Origin: Bugulina stolonifera
Taxonomy: Eukaryota > Bryozoa > Gymnolaemata > Cheilostomatida > Bugulidae
Assembly (NCBI GenBank): GCA_935421135.1
Contig: OW285196.1
Span: forward strand, 4,073,001 to 4,137,000
Direction of reading: 5' to 3'
DNA: 64,000 bases
Shown: positions 61,697 to 64,000 of the stretch, piece by piece
Numbering within the stretch: position 1 is the stretch's first letter
Layout of the letters: each line of letters starts with the position of its first letter
Notes under the pieces: generated by a model
The model's database searches: none
What the model saw: only the letters and a program-made list of their open reading frames with translations
Told to the model about the DNA's origin: nothing
Translations under genes and position numbers: made by a program

Positions 61697-62716
61697 TCAT
61701 TCTAACATGTGCAGATAATCTTCTATATGTCCCCATGTCATCCACTTCTTTTGATATGGATGTACCAGCACCTGCAAGCACAGACAACATGTGTCAAAAG
61801 AAAGTTGATCTACATTAATATGCCTTACATGTATATGCATAATATAAAACTTTGGTAGCTAGGTCATGCAATCTACATACATGTGCACTATGTCATACTT
61901 ATGTGAACTTAATGCAACCTAACTGACTAGAATACCATTATTATCTAGCTACAAGTATATAGGGAAAGGAGAATCTACAATAATTCAGTTGGCAGTATTA
62001 GTATGTGTGAAATTAATAAATGATATGATGAATCTATGTGGTCATTTAATCAGTAAACAAACCTCTCTCCATACATAGATGGCATGTGCAATCTACCATC
62101 TAATCTGTCACATCTTTCAATCAATTCACCTACGGCTTGTCTTTTGATGAACCTAGCCATACCTGTACAAATATAAAAGTAAAATGACAAGAAATAAATG
62201 GATGTTATGCAGTGTAGCATATAAACTTATTCGCTGTCGTCCAGAAGGAAGCTACATGTGCATAATGCTTGTTTAACCAACTCACCGTATAAGTGAGTTA
62301 CTCCCTGGCTCTTAAACAACACAACCTCTACTCTCCCGAATTGCGAAAGGAAAGCTTGGAGACTATCTGCAAAATTAAAAAACTCACGTGAGGATAACCT
62401 AGCATGACGGTGGTCATATCTCACTTGATTCAATGTAATGTTAAGCTCTTTCTATTACATTCTGGAATCCAATCGTGCAGCTATTTTTATCCTCTTACAA
62501 TAACTAGACTTCTTAATATCTTTGTCTTCAATTATAAACATTAGAAGAAGACATATATTAGTGAGGTCTAAGTGTCTACAACATTGAAATGAATGAATAA
62601 ATCAGATGCTGCTACATGTACTGTACTTATCAAAAGAAAAAAACTCAGAACAAACCTGTAGTTATATTCCTGGGGAGTCGACTTAGAAATATTCTATTTG
62701 TATATCTCTCATCCAT
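61697..62716 (-). CDS. Mini-RRM protein gene, beta subtype; exon-3 donor damaged
   Basis: Exon 1 (62656-62716) starts MDERYTNRIFLSRLPRNITT with donor ACAG|GTTTGT. Exon 2 (62286-62366) follows TTTTGCAG and reads DSLQAFLSQFGRVEVVLFKS, then THLYG. Exon 3 ends its 5' side at 62162 and reads GMARFIKRQAVGELIERC and LDGRLHMPSMYGER. Exon 4 (61697-61771) reads VLVHPYQKKWMTWGHIEDYL and HMLE. This is the clearest RRM pattern in the window: IFLSRLP, then LQAFLSQFGRVEVVLF. Compared with 35677-35786, the last bases of exon 3 and its GTGAGT donor are deleted. The nearest GT (GTTTGT, 62057-62062) would shift exon 4 out of frame, and read-through stops after FVY. It is either truncated in its tail or a recent pseudogene. 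Confidence 0.6.
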
Positions 62717-62842
62717 TTTTTTCTACAAATCGACAAGACACACCATGAAGTACTGCAGTTTCTAAACATCTAACGTCCTAATAATAGAAATTAAAATTTA
62801 AGCTTCCTTCAGTTTATTGATGTTGTTGGTTGATAGCCCTAC

Positions 62843-63646
62843 TGTAATGATTCAGGACATTTGTATATACGACTCCAGTCACCCTGATGGACCTCATAGC
62901 ACCCTAAGTGCCTAGTAGTTGCTACAGCACTACTCATCCAACACTACTTGTTCTCTTGCACTTAGCTGTTCTTATACTCATACCTATATCGTTATGCATG
63001 TCTAACCATACAGTGATAATTACATATCGACTACATACTTGTATAAAGCATTACTGAGTCATTATCCTGCTTCTTGTACCCATGCAAAGAGGCCCGACCT
63101 CTCAGAAATACTTGATATTGATTATACATTTGATCTAGATGATTCTAAGCAACTTTTGCCAAACTCGACCTATTTTGGGTCGGCCATCAGGCTTCCGGCT
63201 GCAATATTGTTGCGCAATTTCCGGACGACCCTACTTCGTCTTTTCACGACACTACATCGGCCTTTTTACCGGAACTTCTTCCGGAAGTTCTATTACTATA
63301 TAAAGGGCATTGTTTTTATGTTTGATGTCTCAGTTCATGTTTGGATCTCAATAATGGCACATCTATACTTCTATACAGAGACGTTCACTTCATAGATAGG
63401 TCATTCTAGTTGTTAAGGTCCTCGACCTTGCAACACGAACTGCCTACTAGGTCGGATTACTCTTTTTCTCAGTATAGTAAACAAGCATTGACTCGGGATC
63501 ATATGGGTCGTCTTTGGTAGTTATTTGACTACTAGTACCTGTTCATTTTTCATGTAATGAGAAACCCTAGCACCACTTATAGGCACTTCATTTTGGACTC
63601 GGGAATCGTCTCAGGACGACAGTACCAAAACCCAAAAACCATTACA
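62843..63646 (+). mobile_element. Solo LTR-like element, copy 2 (804 bp)
   Basis: Starts TGTAATGATT, ends CCATTACA, and is collinear with 50789-51481 with several indels, for example extra sequence around 'ttccggaagttc'. TATATAAAGG lies near 63297-63306. It interrupts the unit flank that is continuous at 12.12 and 36.39 kb ('actttatctgctacttcc'). The target duplication is not clean, with about 8 extra bases on the left. Confidence 0.65.
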
Positions 63647-64000
63647 AAACTTTATCTGTTACTTCCTTCCCTGACATACCTTTAGTCAATGCAAGGGTCA
63701 GTGCCCAGTTACCCCCTTCTACTCTTCCCCTCCTACAGTATATAATTGCATACAATATATACATGTACAACAGTTCTATTTAGAATATGACTAGAAAATA
63801 CTTTTTGAAATTATGGAAAATTATGTTATGGATACTATGGCAACTCCTCATGACTAAGAATCTCATTACTAATCATATAGTACTATATTTTCCATTAAAC
63901 TTCGTTCTATAAAATAACATTAGATAAACACATGGCACCAAAATACACTGCAAAAGTTTTTTGCATAGTGGGTTGAATCATGTAAACCTAAGTTTTTTTG
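63647..64000. repeat. Unit flank continuing off the window
   Basis: Collinear with 12130-12330 and 36400-36740. No coding region. The array probably continues to the right. Confidence 0.6.

Noticed and set aside
1..64000. CRISPR arrays, rRNA genes and bacterial defence or operon structure
   Set aside because: No regularly spaced short repeats, no rRNA-like sequence and no prokaryotic gene density; the DNA is eukaryotic.

Overview
The window is nuclear DNA from an animal, most likely a marine invertebrate. The evidence is AT-rich intergenic sequence, spliced genes with GT-AG (and a few GC-AG) introns, and a dense mix of LINE, LTR, hAT-like, pogo-like and piggyBac-like remnants. A sponge or similar early-branching animal would fit, but the sequence does not prove the taxon. 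No prokaryotic operons, rRNA genes or CRISPR arrays were seen.

The main content is a tandem array of a small four-exon gene family, all on the minus strand. Exon 1 encodes a short leader plus an RNP2-like strand (VFLSQIP / IFLSRLP). Exon 2 encodes a helix and strand of the type LQVFLSQFGRVKV. Exon 3 encodes an RNP1-like YGQVTF strand plus helix 2. Exon 4 is an invariant 24-residue tail (VLVHPxxxxWMxWGxVxxYLxML). Together they read as a single RNA-recognition motif (RRM) in a protein of about 117 aa. At least eleven loci or fragments are present: 6.9-10.3 kb, 18.0-18.8, 19.8-22.3 (several scraps), 27.6-27.9, 30.2-31.5, 35.3-36.3, 40.6-41.4, 44.5-46.5, 49.7-50.2, 55.0-56.9 and 61.7-62.7 kb. The copies at 44.5-46.5 and 55.0-56.9 kb are fully open. 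The one at 30.2-31.5 kb lacks one splice-acceptor base, the one at 61.7-62.7 kb lacks one donor, and the rest are pseudogenes or lack exons. Two subtypes differ in exon 1: alpha (MD.FTD...) and beta (MDERY...).

The array grew by segmental duplication. The clearest case is a head-to-tail unit of about 8.77 kb (40919-49686) repeated at 49687-60699, with the join at 49686/49687. Because units are paralogous, many transposon insertions have an empty counterpart elsewhere in the window. This gives exact ends and target-site duplications for a LINE (37060-39785), a 520-bp solo LTR (47900-48419), a 693-bp LTR (50789-51481), two pogo-like MITEs (52901-53945, 57628-58691) and a 2.57-kb TIR element (15357-17925). 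Each unit also carries a second recurring block with a possible 58-72 aa terminal exon (33238, 48683, 59724).

Layout: 1-5.2 kb, diverged unit fragments and a hAT-like MITE; 5.2-10.3 kb, an unrecognised repeat family and the first RRM-like pseudogene; 10.3-18.8 kb, unit flank, hAT-like elements, the 2.57-kb TIR element and the second pseudogene; 18.8-29.2 kb, scraps of the gene family and transposon remnants (LINE tails, integrase-like, piggyBac-like and other fragments); 29.2-64 kb, the better preserved RRM-like array with its insertions. No conventional host gene outside these families was recognised.
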